DNA from: Ehretia macrophylla
Lineage: Eukaryota > Streptophyta > Magnoliopsida > Boraginales > Ehretiaceae
Length of the DNA stretch: 64,000 nucleotides
Reading direction: 5' to 3'
Assembly (NCBI GenBank): GCA_037974665.1
Contig: CM075781.1
Span: 31,659,235 to 31,723,234, forward strand
The notes below the pieces were generated by a model. The model was not told where the DNA came from, did no database searches, and was given only the letters and a program-made list of their open reading frames with translations. The stretch's first letter is position 1; each line of letters starts with the position of its first letter. The translations under genes were made by a program, and so were the position numbers. Shown here one piece after another: positions 1 through 11,021 of the stretch.

Positions 1-2640
1 TTAGATATGTTTGATAGCTTCTATTTCATCTCCCTTTTGTTCTAACCACATGCACATACTAAGGACATGGTAACTCAGCTAGGAATTAAGGAAATCGAGC
101 ATTTTCTCTTGGCCAAACAAGGAGAGAAGACCATTTGTGCATCTTCAAGAGTTTTGAGTATCATTTGTTGTCAATAGGCTAAGGTGAGGGCTAAAACTCT
201 TTTAAAAGCTTTCAAAAACCACATGCATGCCTTCATATGTCAATTTTTACCTCTGTACTTGTGGTATATGTGTGTACATGAGCTTTTGAAACCATGCATG
301 GCAAGATATGTAGCTAGAATCTGAAGATAGGTGAAATCGCGAAAATGGCAGATTTCTGACTTGTTAGAGCAAAGTGAATTTGGACTGGTATATGATGTTG
401 AAAATGAATGAAAATTGGTAGGTGCCTTGTTTTGCCAGTTCTGAGAATTTTTCATAGAAATAGGCCAATGCCAATTTTGACTCTAAAGTCTCCAAAATAG
501 CAAAACATCGAAGGGTGTCTAAATCTGGAAAATCTGGAAAATCTGGAAAATGAAGCAGGTTTTTGGCAGTTCACTGTCCTCGTAGAACGAACCTGTTTTG
601 ACTTAGTAAATGATATCTAAAATACATGAAATCTGGTAGGTTGCTATATTTTTCAGGTCTGGACATTTTTGTCAGAAATAGACTAAAGCTAAATCTGACC
701 CTAAGACCCTAAAAAATGGCAAGTATTGAAATATGTACGAATCTGGACAGTTTTGCGCAGTCTCACGGTTTTGGCTATAACTCTTGAATCCGAACTCCAA
801 ATGATGCGAGGTTTGTTTTTAGATTTAAATCAATAATTTGACATTTTGATAACTGGAATTGGAGATTGGTTGCTTGTCCAAATGATTATGGAAAAACAGA
901 CTATTGCAGTGAGATTTGGTTTAGTGATATGTCTTGAAAAATGTTGTACCTTGGCTTGTGGTAGTGAATGCTTGGGATTGTGGCACTTGGATGTTGTGTG
1001 GACTGTTTTGGATGTTTGAGGATGTTTTAATTGATCAATTCATGGCTTGGGTTTAATTACTTGTCAACTTGTGGCTTAATCGCACGTGTAAGCATGAAAC
1101 AAAACCCTATCGACTATGAAAACTTGCTAAGTGATAATCGTATGATTAATGTGTCTAATTGTGTGATTAATGGGCCGCCTAAGAAATATTAAGTAGACTT
1201 TTCTTGCACCCGGTCTCATGTAGACGTCGTTGCATGCTTGTATAAATTTATTACTTGATTGCATGAACCCCGAAATGAGTTATATGGCTTGATTTACATG
1301 TGTTACATGGCTGTCCTCTTAATATTCATATCACTCCATGTGCCTTACAAGTGAAATTACCTGTCATAGTATGCCTTGTGTGTTTACTTGTCAACGTGCG
1401 ATCTTATAACTGCTCAGAGGCAACCTATTTTGTTGTCCTCCTAATGTGATATGTTAAATGTTATAAATGTGAATTGCATACGAGGTTACAACCTTTCATT
1501 GTGGCATGGTAGCGTTTCACGCACGCCGGGCCGCATCAGGCTTGCCGATGTTACCGTGACTACCATGGTCTAATTTCCTCTCTCGCTTGGCATTCTACCC
1601 TCGGAGAGTTGGGTCGTAGATTTTCGGGGTACATCCGGAGTACACCCAAATGGGAGCGATAAGTGGATTATTGAAGTCGGCCGCAACAATCGTATCGAAA
1701 TCGATATTGAGAGCAAATGTTTACCGTATCCTTGAAATGATTGGTAATTGTATATATTGCTCAATTTAATTCTTATACTTTGCGTAACTTATTACTTGTA
1801 ATACGTGACATGTTTTCAAAAATGGGTTTTTTTCATAAGTTAACCATAAAAAGATACACATTCCGATATTTGCTATTTTGGAGGCCTTTAAACTCAAAAT
1901 TAGCCTTAGCCTATTTCATCTAAATATGTTAAAAACTGACCAATCTAGTGTTCTACCAATTTTCATGCATTTTGGACATCATTTACTAGGCCAAAACTAT
2001 TTCGTTCTACAAAGTCAGAAAGCAGCCAGAAACCTATTTCATATTTCTAGATTTTTCAGATTTAGACACCTTTCGATATTTGGCCGGTTTTGCGGTCTTA
2101 GAATCCAAATTGGCCTTAGCCTATTTCTGTAAAATATGTTCATAACTGACCAATCTAGTGACCTACAAATTTTCACTCATTTTTATCAAAGTTTACTAAG
2201 CCAAATGCACTTTGTTCTACAAGGTAAGTAATCTGCCAGCAAAAACGTTTTTACCTAACTTCAGGTTTCTAGCCAAAATCCAGCCATGCATGAGTAGATA
2301 AGCTCATATACACACATATAAAATAACTATAGAGGTAAATATAGCCATATGATAGCATGCATGAGAGTTTTGAAAGCTTTTAAAAGAGTTTAACCCTCAC
2401 CTTAGCAACTTGATGGATGAAAATGCACAAATGCTCTTGAAATCGCACAAATAGACCTTTTTCCTTGCTTTGGCCGAGAGGTATCTTGATTTCCTTTAAA
2501 TCCTAGCTTAGTTAGCTTGTGTAGGAAGTGTGCATGTGTGTGAAACCAAAAGACAAGGAAGAAAACCTTTAAAACTCACCTATGGCCGAAAATGATGAGT
2601 TTGTTAGCTTGTGTGATATTTTGAGCTACGTTGCTTGCTA
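1..2640. repeat. Large imperfect inverted repeat (arms about 1-760 and 1860-2640)
   Basis: The reverse complement of about 1-760 aligns along its length with about 1860-2640. Shared blocks include the stretch around AAAGCTTTTAAAAGAGTTT (185-220 against 2370-2395), the TTGGCCAAG / TTTGGCCGAG block, and the GCATG..ACACACATATA block. Divergence is moderate with several small indels, so the arms are old. The arms show no coding pattern. They enclose a spacer of about 1.1 kb with a Gypsy LTR-like motif. It could be two pieces of one repeat family inserted head to head. Confidence 0.65.
1380..1740 (+). mobile_element. Gypsy LTR fragment between the inverted-repeat arms
   Basis: The order of motifs (GAGGCAACCTATTTTGTTG, then an ATGGTAGCG / GTGACTACCATGG stem near 1507-1566, then TTGGGTCGTAGA and GGGGTACATCCGGAGTACACCC) matches the same order in the solo LTR downstream at about 4170-4430. 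It is therefore a piece of a related long LTR. Its outer limits are not clear. Confidence 0.55.
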
Positions 2641-2786
2641 TGGCCGAACTTCGAGAGTGTTAAAGAGCCCTTGAGAGCTTGTTAGGAGTCTTGGGAGCTC
2701 AAAGGGCAGCCTTGGTAAAAAATGAGAGAGAAAGAGAGAGTTTTGAGAGAAAATTGATGCTTTGATAAGTTGTGTGTGTGTGTGTT

Positions 2787-5317
2787 TGTGACGCCCGAGA
2801 TTTAGCCATGCATTCAATTACTGTTGCATCCCTTATTTGTGCATTTCCTTCTGTTCTTTATTAACCGTCTTCTTAAATTACTATTCACCCCATTTTTAAA
2901 CTGCATTCTATTAGTGAATTAACATTTTTATTAAATCATATTAAATGTTAGAGTAGTGGAAAAAATGTGCAATTGAGCTAGAGGCGATAGGAGAGCTCGT
3001 TTAGAAAATATTTTTAGTAGTTGAATGAATAGTGTTACGTAACTAACTTGGAGTTTAATTAGCTAATATTAAATTTTTGCTTAGGACTTGTTTCTCACTA
3101 GTTTGACTCATATTTGACCATACACTTAAACTAAAATAACTCACCTAAGCTTATATAACACACACACAACTCACCTTAAGTCATAACAAGCAAAAATCAA
3201 AAAAAAAAAAAATTCTGAATAGTACTGAAAGACCGAACAGCTCTAGCAGCCAAGGGAAAAGATTTTTTCTCTTCAATCCTTCAATCCAAGCCTCTCCAAG
3301 CCTAGAACAAGTGGTTTAGGGAATGTGCAAGCCTTATAGGTGCTCCTACGCGCTTTAGGTGAGGGATTTCATGACTCTTTTTGCATATTGAAAATGTTAC
3401 ACTTTTCTTGATTTGTTAGAAATGCTATCAAATGTTATTGCAAAGCTTATCTATGCTATTATACATTGTATATAAGTGCTAGAGAACACATTTAAGGCAT
3501 TAGTTTGTATTTTAAACGGTTAGAATCGTTAGTTTGATTTTTAGGGTGAATAGTGACGTTTTTCTAGGGTTTTGCGTAATTGCTCGAATTATCTTGATTC
3601 AATGCTTCTAATAGATGCCTTAGGTGCTAGTGAAGGTAACCTAATAGCCCCGTGCACTTGCATTGTCCTTAAATCGCTTAAAATGTAAAATAGTCGACTT
3701 TAATTTGGGGCTTTCGCGGTTAATGCGAATCTGGGTGAATTCGGGCTTCAATTCTAGTATTCTTAGGCTACCTAGGTGCTATAGAAGCCTTGATATCCCT
3801 TGTTTGAAGCCCGGACAATGTATGTGTAGTTTAAAGCCAAAAGAGGGAATTTGGGGCTTTTGGGGTAATCGCGGGCATTTGAATGAGTTAGAGGGTTGAG
3901 AGGGTACCTTGAGGGTTAGTTAGAAGGTTAGGAGAGTTTCCTTTGGAAATGGAATCATTAACCTTGGTTTGGAAGAGAAATAGTTTGAGAAACAAAGGAG
4001 TTTTGGTGCAATTTCGGTTGTCTCACACTTCTAAACCCATGGCATGTCTTCTTGTGTGTTTATATGTGGTTTCAAGTTGATTTGGAGCTTTTGGTATGGT
4101 TCTATGCTTATTTTGTATATGTTCCTTTGTAAACTGCTTATTAGCTTATATAATTGCTTCTATTCTAATTGCATCGAGGTCAACCTACTTTGTTGATCCT
4201 CCTATGTGTTAATGCTTATATTATTGCTATTAACTTGCCATTGTTAAGTGTATTGCATAGTGGTTGTGCAACCATAGTGTCAAGGGCGGATGTGTTGAAT
4301 ATCGGCTGGGCGGCAGAGGGCTTGCCGGTGGATATTCAAACTCCGTGCCCTAGTCTCTCATTCGCCTGGTCTAGAGATTGCCAGGGGATGTTAGGTCGTA
4401 GGATTATCGGGGTACATCCGAAGTACACCCACTGGAGTGTTTGGGGTTATGCCGGCTTATTGTGATCGTAATTGTGGTTCGTGGATCGTGAATGAAGACC
4501 AGTGAAGATTGGTGTATAGGGGTTATGTGAAATGTACCCTTTTAAATGTGTGGTTATTTAAGCTATCATTGTTTCTTTAATTGTTTAAGTGTTATTGTTG
4601 TGTAATTGTATTATCTGGTGCATTGCAGGCCCCCGGACCATATCCCTCACTGGGCAACAGTGGTTGCTCATACCTCAATATATGTTTCAGGAGACGCTGA
4701 GGGTGATCCCCAGCTTGTTGAGTTAGTTGAAGAGGAGGAAGTTCAGATTGAACCTTTACCGTAGTTGCTGTGCCTGATAGCTTGAGGTGGTTTAATTTCT
4801 TGCTGCTTTGTGGAAGGCTCAACTGTTTATCTTATGTCCTATTTTGTAGCCTAAGGGCTATATATATGGTTGCTGTGTAAAGTTGTAGGACAGTAGATTG
4901 TGGTGTAGTATTGGAAGCCTATGTCTTGTAATAACTATGTTTCTGCCTTTATTCACTTTGCATGCTTGGGAGTGATTGGCTTAAGGTAGAAATGTTTATC
5001 CTTTAATTATGTTTTATTGATATCCTAGAATGTTATGGCCACTAGAGTATGTTGTAAACAAATTTCTTGCATGCTTGTGTGGTTTTGGTATTGTTGTTTG
5101 TTTTAAGGCTCGGATGGCCTTGGAGCTAGGTTTTGATTAGAATTGGTGTTCTAGGTTATTTTGTATCTAGATTGAATGTTTACAGGTTTTTAGAATGTCC
5201 ACGGTACAGGGGAGAGGATGTCGATTTTTCCTAAAATTTTGAGACCGGGGATGGGATTGGGTTGAGAACAACATGGTTATTAGAGCCTCTGGTCTCGTGA
5301 GGGATCGGGGCGTTACA
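2787..5317 (+). mobile_element. Solo LTR, long Gypsy-type (2.53 kb)
   Basis: The sequence starts TGTGACGCCCGAG and ends ATCGGGGCGTTACA, the usual TG...CA form of a Gypsy LTR. It is flanked by the 5-bp duplication GTGTT (2782-2786 and 5318-5322). No primer-binding site or coding domain follows, so it is a solo LTR, the relic of LTR-LTR recombination. The left duplication lies at the end of a TG microsatellite, which slightly weakens it. Its ends resemble those of the L1 element near 55.3-58.3 kb. Confidence 0.8.
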
Positions 5318-5789
5318 GTGTTGGCCTTAGGGCCTTGCCAATCTGAAATTTTGTCATCTTTGAGCATTTTTGAATTGTTTTAGCATGCCTTGGGTGAGTT
5401 GGCCGAGAAAGGGTGCTTGGGGTAGGGTGTATGGGATTATTTTATGCTTAGTGTCTTGTGTGTGTGTCATATAATGTCTAGGCATGCATAGTCTAAATAA
5501 TTTGTTCAAATTTTGGTCCTATTACCTTGTTATGGTCGGCCAAGGCATGGTCAAAATCTGAATTTTGTTTTGTTTTAAGCTTATTTTATTGTAAGTTGAT
5601 TGTGGTATTTGAGGTGCATGAGTTTTAGAATAAGAATAAAGAATAAATAATGTTTAGGTGTTTGTGTAGATAGAATTGTTTATTGTTAATGGATTTTGTA
5701 GAGAATTTGAATTAGAAATATAATATTGGTTAATGGATTATTTTAGTGTCTAGTGCTTTGTGTGAAAATATTTATTGATTAGCGTGCAA

Positions 5790-6182
5790 GCATGCACCTT
5801 AGGTTTAAGGCACACACTTCGAGGTAAGTCACGCATTTCAAGATAAATGCATGAATTCTAATGCAAATGCACGCAGCCCTAGATAATGGACGTAAATCAA
5901 GACACGACTCTTAAACCTAGGTTAAGGCACACAGTTTAAGGTTAGTGCACACAAAAACATACGTAAATTGAGGTCTCGCACGTAAATCAAGGTTAGAACA
6001 CATTTATCTAGGTATCGTATGTATATCGAGGATTAGGGCACACGATTCTAGGTCAAGGCACATATGACGAGACAAGCACGAAACCAAGACAGGGCACGTA
6101 ATCCAAGGTCGGTCATATCATTCTGGGTCTAAGGCATGCAAATCGAGGTAATACACATTATTTAGAGTCGGGCCTCACACAA
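5790..6182. repeat. Degenerate short tandem repeats (GGCACAC..AGGT type)
   Basis: About 390 bp are built from loose 20-35-bp units in which GGCACAC/GCACGTAA alternates with TCGAGGT/CTAGGTTA. The copies are too degenerate for an exact period. The block stops where recognisable Gypsy integrase coding sequence starts. No function can be assigned. Confidence 0.55.
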
Positions 6183-6958
6183 CATGTCATCCACAAACCG
6201 ACGGGCAGATAGAGAGGACTATTCAGACATTAGAAGACATGTTACGAGCCTGTGTATTAGACTTTGGCGATAATTGGGAAAAATATGTAACTCTTGTGGA
6301 GTTTGCATACAACAACAGCTACCATGCCAGTATTCAGATGTCTCCATTTGAGGCCCTATATGGAAGAAAATGTTGAACACCACTCTATTGGGACTTAGGT
6401 GAAAGAAAGATATTAGGCCCACAACTTGTAGAAAAGACCGAAGACAAGAACAAAATGATTTGCAAGAGATTGAAGGCAAACTAGGATCGACAAAAAATGT
6501 TGGGCCGACAAAAGAAGGAAAAACTTAGAATTTCAAGTCAGAGATCACGTCTTCTTGAAAGTATCACCCACCAAAGGGGTAGTGAGATTTGAAAAGCGAG
6601 GAAAGTTAAATGCTCGTTTTATTGGGCCATTTCAGATATTGGAGAAATTAAGCCTATTGGCTTATAGACTTACTCTACCACCTTCCTCGACTGGAATTCA
6701 TGATGTATTTCATGTGTCGCAGCTCAGAACACATGTATACGATCCCAGTCACGTACTTCAACATGAACAGTTTCATATTAATAAAGATCTTACCTTTGAG
6801 GATAAACCTATTAGCATTGTAGATCGCAAAGATCAACTGTTGAGACACCGCACTATTCCTTTCGTGAAGATTCAATGGCAAGGTCAAACACCAAGGGAAG
6901 CTACATGGGAACTCGAGCATGAAGCAAGAACAAAGTATCCCTTCCTCTTCATTGATTA
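6183..6958 (+). mobile_element. Gypsy chromovirus pol fossil: integrase end and chromodomain
   Basis: The first part encodes the end of the integrase core ([19 protein letters not shown], then [21 protein letters not shown]). The longest open stretch, 6555-6956, encodes the integrase C-terminal GPF/Y-type region (GPFQILEKLSLLAYRLTLP, HDVFHVSQLR) followed by a chromodomain-like tail (VKIQWQGQTPREATWE). This combination is diagnostic of plant chromoviruses, probably Tekay/Del-like. The element is broken and only this 3' part of pol is present; the gag, protease and RT regions are not seen upstream. Confidence 0.9.
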
Positions 6959-6999
6959 AGGTAAGTTTCAAAGATGAAACTTTTATAAGGGAGGAAAGA

Positions 7000-7127
7000 T
7001 GTAATGACCGTCTAAATCAGAAAAAAGAAAAGAAAAAAAATGATGAGTGGGAAACAAAATATCTTAAAATGGGGTAAAATGGAGTGATTTGAGGAATAAA
7101 GGGAAGTGGGGATAATGATGGCTTTGG

Positions 7128-7201
<74 letters not shown>

Positions 7202-7500
7202 ATGCATAAGAGATTAGACATCTCTTTAATTTTCTTCTACCGTTCCTTTCATTTCTTTGCTCTCAATCGTAGAGACCTTAGACAAAAGCTTTTTTGGGTA
7301 AGGTAAGTAACTTAATAAAATTCATAGGGTAGAGGTTTTATCATAGGTTGTAAAATAATTTCTAGAATTAATTGTTGATGACTTATTTGGTAATAGAAAT
7401 TTTGGTTTATGTGTTTAGGAGACAGAAGTGATTACTAAGATTTGCGATATTGTGATTTGAGAATTTTTGCTCTTGGACCAAAGTGTAAGTGGAATTCATC
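7000..7500 (+). mobile_element. Start of the 3' LTR of the chromovirus fossil
   Basis: A purine-rich tract (AAGGGAGGAAAGA, 6987-6999) is followed directly by TGTAATGACCG, a typical polypurine tract plus LTR start, about 40 bp after the chromodomain stop. The right end of the LTR could not be fixed; 7500 is a conservative limit. An (AT)n tract lies inside it. Confidence 0.65.
7131..7197. repeat. (AT)n microsatellite
   Basis: An uninterrupted run of about 67 bases of alternating A and T inside the LTR that begins near 7000. Confidence 0.98.
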
Positions 7501-7877
7501 TATGCTTCTCCAAATATTTTCTATACTCATCTTAATTGTTATATCCGAGATTTGTTCCCTCTTGTGTTATATCGTTCTGTTAGTATAAGTTTAATCCGAA
7601 ATTAAATTTGATATTTCATTCGTTAAGATCTCTTATTGTTATTTTTCCTTTAAGGATTAATCCAGACTTTGAGTTATTTAATTGTTAAATTCATATGGAA
7701 TTGTTAAATAAAATTATTATTATTTTGGATTTTGTTATATTAAAATGACCAAATTTAATATATTATGTAATTGTTAGATTTTGTATTTTTGATTGTCCTT
7801 TTCATCTTTCTTTATATATTCGAAGATGAATTTGGTTGAAAATATTGAAAATAAGAGATATATTAAAAGAAAAAAAA

Positions 7878-7982
7878 AACTAAAAGTCACTGGAAGTGAC
7901 TTTTCAAAAGTCACTTTACAGAGACTTTCGAAATAGTCACCAGTGACTTTTGAGTTAGTCACTTAGTGACTAACAGTGACGT
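7878..7982. repeat. Cluster of GTCAC/GTGAC motifs in both orientations
   Basis: About 100 bp contain roughly ten copies of GTCAC or its complement GTGAC, several as AAAAGTCACT and AGTGACTTTT, so the stretch can fold on itself repeatedly. There is no coding evidence. It may be the end of a foldback MITE or a slipped palindrome; function unknown. Confidence 0.7.
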
Positions 7983-8049
7983 GAATATGATAATGATATT
8001 AATTTTTAATTATTAACGTATTTAATATCAATATCAATATTTAATATTT

Positions 8050-8087
8050 TATAAATCAATATCAATAAAATATTAACGTATTTAATA

Positions 8088-8123
<36 letters not shown>

Positions 8124-8161
8124 TATTAAATACGTTAATATTTTATTGATATTGATTTATA
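8050..8161. repeat. Perfect 112-bp AT-rich palindrome
   Basis: Position 8050 to 8161 equals its own reverse complement throughout; the arms carry ATAAATCAATATCAATAAAA and TATTAACGTATTTAATATCT, and the centre is an AT run. A single-arm copy of TTAACGTATTTAATATC lies just upstream near 8012, so the palindrome probably arose locally by fold-back copying. The DNA could form a hairpin or cruciform. Confidence 0.95.
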
Positions 8162-8179
8162 TATATATATATATATTGG

Positions 8180-9040
8180 ATATTCTATACATTATTCATT
8201 TTATAAGAAAATCAAAATTAGTATTTAAAGAGTGTGTTGATATTTTATACATTTTAGTTGTAGAATTAAATTCTATTCAAACGTAAATAAAACTCATGTT
8301 ATTTACTCGTATTATGATTTTATACATTTTAGTTGTGCCGAGACAATGTACAAGTATTTAGTTTCGGGGCGTGACTTCATTAACTTTGAAATATTCATTA
8401 AAATAGTGTAATATGATATTATGTACTTGATCGTGTTAATAGATGTCACTGGCTCTTACGTATTCATTTTATAACTATCTATTTTAATTACACAAGCTAA
8501 ATTATTTTTAAAATTTCATATGAACTATTGGAAGCCCATTTTCGTAATTTGTGTTTCTTTTATTCTCATGCTTGAGTCCAATATAATCTTTTTCTCACAA
8601 CTCTCTTGTTGTTCTTTTTGATCATTTACTAATTATTTTATCTTTAGTGAGTATTATTGTATGAATTAGACATGATAGTATTTTAAACATTTTTTTAATA
8701 TCAGAAAGATATATTTAACATTTTACATAATATTCTTATCATTATTGCAGCACACCACTTGTCACATGGCTTGATCTTGTGTTGTTGCTTGTCCCATCTT
8801 CAGCAGCAAATTTGCCACTAACGGATCATAGAATGCTTCTTCTTTTTGTAAAACGTGGACATTTGGTGGTTTGCTACGTAAGCCAATACGCAACTAAGCG
8901 AGTTTACTTACTTTTTTGACTTGCCCTTTCGCTTTCCTACCTAGGACACTTTCCAAATAAAGTCTCTTACAGACATCACACAACATCTGCTACTCGCCTC
9001 CCTTTCTCCTTCTTCATTACTTTCATTTCCACCAGGAAAA
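8180..9040. other. AT-rich intergenic sequence, no gene seen
   Basis: No convincing coding sequence, RNA gene or terminal repeat is visible. The composition becomes less AT-rich from about 8740, just before the pararetrovirus fragment, so 8740-9040 may belong to that insertion as its non-coding part. That is inference from position only. Confidence 0.5.
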
Positions 9041-9043
9041 AAA

Positions 9044-9740
9044 ATTTATTAAGAATCGATTGCAAATCTGCAAAAAGATGTTTTAATTAAAGACGTTAAA
9101 AACCTTGCTTCAAAAGAAATTTTTGCTAGATGGCAAGGGCTTTTATTAGCTTTTGATTTTGATATTGAATTTATTAAAGGAGAAACTAACTCTCTTCCTT
9201 ATTTCTTAACTAGAGAATTTCTCCAGAACTCTAATGGCAGACAGATCCCCAATCCTAAAAGGATCAAGGATATTCCCTCGTCTTCTCAAAAGAAGGACGA
9301 TGTTGATGATTCACTCTCAGAAGATGCTTATGTTAGAGCCGACCCCCACAGCAATAGAAAGTATCCCTTCATAATCACTGGGCCTCATCCATTGTATATT
9401 ACAGAAGAAAGTAACGTTAGAATGGCCCCAAATCAGATTGCAAAGATTGCACTCAGGGAAGACATTCTTCCTCAATATGGCTAGAAAAGCGTTTACTACT
9501 ATCAACAATTTCTCATAGACTTTGGTTCAGTTACGTTCGATCCAACATGGATAACGAAATCTACTGAAGATGTAGCTTACTGCAAGATCTCAATTAGATC
9601 TATACTCAATCCAGCAGACTGGGGTGATGATCTTTTTACATAAAAAAGGTTAAAGTATTATGCTTTTCATCCCAAGGTTTATAATTATTTTGACTATGTG
9701 TCTGCTTGGGAGCTTGCTCTTAACGTATCTCTCGTTCCCC
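9044..9740 (+). mobile_element. Endogenous pararetrovirus fragment (Caulimoviridae), RNase H end and beyond
   Basis: Translation of the plus strand gives the end of a caulimovirid reverse transcriptase/RNase H domain: RIDCKSAKDVLIKDVKNL, then IFARWQGLLLAFDFDIEFIKG and a DFLTREFL-like block (FLTREFLQN). The conserved pattern IFARWQ..L..FDF.IEFIKG..NSLP.FLTRE is typical of plant pararetrovirus polyproteins and of their integrated copies. The following stretch continues as polyprotein-like sequence with an NSLSED/PHPLYIT region that I cannot assign. The copy is a broken fossil with few breaks in this part; genus not determined. Confidence 0.75.
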
Positions 9741-9769
9741 CTCGTTGAGTTCACAAGGACTCACCCTCT

Positions 9770-10472
9770 TTTATCATCTTAGGTGAAGAAGACCAGGAAC
9801 AGGTACCCGAGGATAACGTGCCTATTGATGACTCCTTTGAGTGATTGCATGTCCTACGTGCCTTACGTGGTTGTGGCTGTTTTGTGAACGATATGTTGTT
9901 TGAAGATCATCTCTTTTGTTGTTGTCATTGATATTGTAAATGACCCCCGTTGTAATTTGGGATCAAATTTTGGTTTGTACTGATCGTAACTAGATAGATA
10001 CTCTTCTGGTCGTTTTGTTATCACTACTTGGTTTAGTATCTATAACAAGCTTATGAGGTATTAGGTAAAGGGTTAAGTAAAATAAATCTATCCAATCTTA
10101 AGTAGGTACTCATTGGTAAGCTAAGATCAACAAGTACTTTTGTAATAGGGATTGACAAACAAACGAGACATAGTTATAATGCGAGGTTGTTAATCAAACG
10201 AGACTTTGAAATAACTAGTAGGCATTTCAACTGGTGATAAATAGTAATCTTAGTTGGAATCGAATTTGAGATTGAAAATTTTGAGGCGTTTAGGAAATTA
10301 GGCCAAACTAACGAGCCAATTACAGCCGTTATGCTGCCGGTTTTCCAGAGACTTTTTTTGGAGTTCTAGGCTAACGTTAAGTGTTAAACTTTAATGAATG
10401 ATTAAGTACAAGAAATGATATAAATGTTTAGATTACATCCTAGTCTAACCTCCATAGGTCGGGTTGGGGCGT
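9770..10472 (+). mobile_element. Gypsy LTR 3' fragment
   Basis: The stretch ends in CGGGTTGGGGCGTGATA, which resembles the GGGGCGTTACA / GGGGTGTTACA termini of the other Gypsy LTRs here. Immediately afterwards the sequence matches the flank of aquaporin copy 3 (from about 50930), so 10472 is a real junction. The left limit is approximate. Confidence 0.55.
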
Positions 10473-10700
10473 GATAGTATTAAAGCCAAGTTACCAAGTG
10501 GTCATGGGTGCAAATGTCACTATCACCCATTAATTTGTTCACGTTTAAGGTGATATTTTCGTCTCACATATATATCCACGTACAAAGCTATAATCTCGCC
10601 TCATGTGAAGGAGCATATTGAGTTAATAAATGAATAAAATAAACCCCTTCATTAGGGCATGGTACAAAGTAGAATAGATAAGAAAGAATAGTAAAGGAAA
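10473..10700 (+). repeat. tRNA-derived SINE-like repeat, copy 1 side
   Basis: It contains GGTCATGGGTGCAAATGTC, resembling a Pol III B-box region (GGTTCGAATCC), followed by CACCCATTAATTTGTTCACG and a conserved tail. The same repeat lies downstream of aquaporin copy 3 (50900-51130), and a more distant pair of related copies lies at 23310-23580. The family is common in plant intergenic DNA; membership in a named SINE family is not claimed. Confidence 0.5.
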
Positions 10701-10875
10701 GATGCACTTGAGAATAATTGAAGACCAAAAGTCAAATGAGATTAAGAGATATAGGTACACATAACACAAACATCATACATGGTTTATTTAGAATATCATA
10801 CATGGTTTATTTAAAATACTAGCCCATCTTAAATTCAATCTGCACACAAGGTGGCTACAGTGAAAGATGAGAGCC

Positions 10876-10926
10876 ATGAAGCAAATACTTTAAAAGCTCG
10901 TGCGAGCAATGAAGCAAATACTTTAA
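10876..10926. repeat. Direct repeat around a small palindrome in exon 4 of aquaporin copy 1
   Basis: ATGAAGCAAATACTTTAAA occurs twice (10876-10894 and 10908-10926), separated by GCTCGTGCGAGC, itself nearly self-complementary. Copy 3 has the same arrangement in more diverged form (about 51385-51440), so the duplication predates the split of copies 1 and 3. It accounts for the abnormal C-terminus. Confidence 0.8.
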
Positions 10927-11021
10927 AGTGGTGGTAAGAAGCTGCAATTGTTGCACCAGCAAAGGGTCCAACCCGGAAAATCCATTGCAAGGGGATAAAC
11001 AAAAAATAGAAAATGTTAACG

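Noticed and set aside
4169-4465. 98-codon frame within the solo LTR
   Set aside because: Non-coding LTR sequence; the related LTRs do not keep the frame.
6675-6971. 98-codon minus-strand frame
   Set aside because: Antisense shadow of the chromovirus integrase/chromodomain fossil.
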